NCBI RefSeq assembly: GCF_026151205.1
Contig: NC_087072.1
Location: forward strand, 23,329,603-23,393,602
Direction of reading: 5' to 3'
Source of the DNA: Bolinopsis microptera
Lineage: Eukaryota; Ctenophora; Tentaculata; Lobata; Bolinopsidae
Length of the DNA: 64,000 nt
Shown here: in pieces, positions 62,350-64,000 of the stretch
Layout of the letters: each line of letters starts with the position of its first letter
How positions within the stretch are numbered: position 1 is the first letter of the stretch
Made by a program: the position numbers and the translations under genes
Notes under the pieces: generated by a model
What the model saw: only the letters and a program-made list of their open reading frames with translations
Told to the model about the DNA's origin: nothing
Databases searched by the model: none

Positions 62350-63335
62350 AGGATCTAAGTTTCCGGGTTGTTTTGGATCACCCTGTGAATCTGCATTGCT
62401 GCCAAATTGATGGTGGGCAAAGAACCAATAACTATCTACAAAATGTACTGTGACCTGTGTCACATATTGCATAACAATAAAGGTACCAGAGAAATTGTGA
62501 GAAAAGAGGCAACAATTCTGTGGCCGTATTTCATGTCTAGTTTCTAAACTTTCTGCAAGATTTAATATAACGTTGAGTAACATTTATTATTTTCAGGTAC
62601 CTAGAGTTTCAGTGTCTGAACTCTGAAATCCCTATAACCTACTCTTGCCCTCAGTCAGACTGCTGTTCAAAGTAAGACAAGTTCTAGTTAAGTTTGAGAT
62701 CAAGATTTAACTATTGAAGTATGTATAAATTGTATATTGTATAAATTGCATGTATAAATTAAAGAAGATTCCGTTCCTTGAATGACTTTAAAACATTTGA
62801 ACATAAAATTTTTTACTGAGATACAGAGGGATTCGAATTTTTCTCTTCAATCTTATTGGTTCTATCAATAATATTCTGATTTTGTTGCAGGTCGACTGCA
62901 GGGCGCAGGCAACGACTGGCAACCGGAGATCATAAATTCAGCTTGATCAGACTAAAGTATGCTTCATGATGAAAAACGAAAGACATCAAACTTGGTTAAA
63001 TGGTATACAGATCAACGATTGGACATTCCTTCTACTTTAATGCTACATCAACATGTAATACTTGATAGACAATAACCTTCAAATATTTTGTGACTGAACT
63101 GTGAAATGTGAACACAATCCCAACCCTTCAATTATGATAGGATTTACCTCGACCAATATATATATTACAACTATGACAGTGGGTTGCATGTACATACGAT
63201 GTTTCAGGAAGCCCGTGAACCCGGCTTTGTAATATGCAATTTTTCAGCATTATCTGTGATAGCTGCACTGAAAGTATTTTGGGGTCTCGTATTTGTAGTT
63301 TGTACGTGTGAAATTTACTCTTTACTGTTTATTTT
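62350..63335. other. Intergenic, no gene seen
   Basis: Open frames of 60-80 codons are present but have no recognisable motifs or splice context. Confidence 0.45.
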
Positions 63336-63337
63336 CA

Positions 63338-63654
63338 CTAGCAGGAACCCGTCTAACCCTAAAGTGGTGTCAAGACTCGAGAGACTAAAATAATTATTAC
63401 CTATTTAATTCGCGTTTTTGACACCACTTGAGAGTCCAAATTTTGGGCACTAAAATTATTATTCCTTGGCCAATTTTTTATTTTTTCATGCTGATTTGAA
63501 GGCCATTAAAGCATTTGACCCAGTCAAAAAAGTTTCAGTTGTATATGTTTTACGGTTTTTGCGGAAAGTCGCGTTAAAGTTGATGCCGTGGTGTCAGTAA
63601 AATGGCACGGATATATACACATATATATATCGTCTCGCTTTATATATAGTAAGA
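63338..63654 (-). mobile_element. Helitron-like element, copy 3
   Basis: Same ends as copies 1 and 2, flanked by A and T; about 317 bp. Confidence 0.6.
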
Positions 63655-64000
63655 TATGTTATTTATCATATTTGGCTTTTGTAATTGATCGTGGATGATT
63701 AAACTTAACTTATAACTGTTGTGCATGTTGATAACGGTGATTGGCAAATGGCATACTTATATTGACTGTATTGAGTTATTGATGGGATGAAATGTATTAG
63801 AATTATTGTTCTGCTTAAACAGACCGCTTCAAATTAACCAAGCCTATTTATTGAATGCCAACATAATGAAGAACTCAATCGATATAGCGAATTTACCAGA
63901 TTACGTTCATATCAACTCTGTCCAGTATCTGTGCTGTCACAGTGTCACAATATGCAGAAATGATATAATGTGCTCGCGGTAACGCGCGATATTAGTCAAG

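Noticed and set aside
61696-62583. 60-79 codon frames near 61.7 and 62.4 kb
   Set aside because: The first lies inside the hAT family 2 element; the second has no motif or splice signals.
1-64000. tRNA, rRNA or other structural RNA genes
   Set aside because: None recognised by eye; a covariance-model scan (tRNAscan-SE/Infernal) would be needed to exclude diverged ones.

Overview
This window is eukaryotic, almost certainly from a metazoan and probably a marine invertebrate. The evidence is split genes with GT/AG introns, secreted modular proteins (Delta-like cysteine modules, GCC2/GCC3 ephrin-receptor-like cysteine exons, thrombospondin type 1), a GATOR2 (WDR24-like) zinc-finger exon, and animal-type non-LTR retrotransposons. 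The species cannot be named from sequence alone. Most of the 64 kb is mobile or repetitive DNA at many stages of nesting and decay.

Layout. 1-2370 is a 55-bp G-rich satellite, directly followed by the last exon of a WDR24-like gene (+). 3.7-6.1 kb holds small MITEs and GC hairpins. 6526-11359 is a hAT-type element (8-bp TSD) that carries a 4.5-kb CR1/L2-type LINE (minus) with an intact 1158-codon EN-RT protein. 13-17 kb is a ~490-bp segmental duplication; one copy is split by a second hAT family with CCGGGA arrays. 17.2-18.5 kb is a Mutator-like element with a decayed transposase. 20.4 kb has an isolated bZIP-like terminal exon.

25.1-31.0 kb (minus) is the main host gene: TATA box, signal-peptide exon, C2/DSL-like exon, five near-identical 306-bp exon-intron cassettes and a sixth broken one, a degenerate exon, a TSP1 exon and a C-terminal exon. 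An RTE-like LINE sits inside it and is itself split by a MULE-type MITE (10-bp TSD) and a hAT MITE (8-bp TSD). 32.4-33.9 kb has two further isolated host exons (BPI/LBP-like; galactose-binding-like), separated by a GC-rich array.

34-43 kb is a zone of inverted-repeat elements, LINE and Ty3-type relics, a Helitron-like element and hairpin clusters. 43.1-49.7 kb is a duplicated segment. One copy holds a 2.55-kb TTAA-flanked transposon (with a LINE inside), next to a 674-codon CR1-type RT; the other holds an unexplained 0.8-kb insertion. 51.7-54.7 kb is a complex tandem repeat with a 97-bp perfect palindrome. 54.9-56.5 kb has a Penelope-like RT fragment and a duplicated 88-codon membrane ORF. 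56.6-58.2 kb is a large foldback transposon built of AGCGCTGG motifs, with a MITE nested in it. 58.6-64 kb has a 44-bp minimal hAT, a TA-flanked MITE, two Helitron-like copies and another CCGGGA hAT.

The best-supported biology is the transposon stratigraphy: many insertions can be dated relative to each other from exact target-site duplications and empty sites. The features closest to undescribed are the foldback/MULE/hAT families sharing short-motif subterminal arrays, the recurrent C(GAA)G-loop hairpins, and the expanding symmetric exon array.
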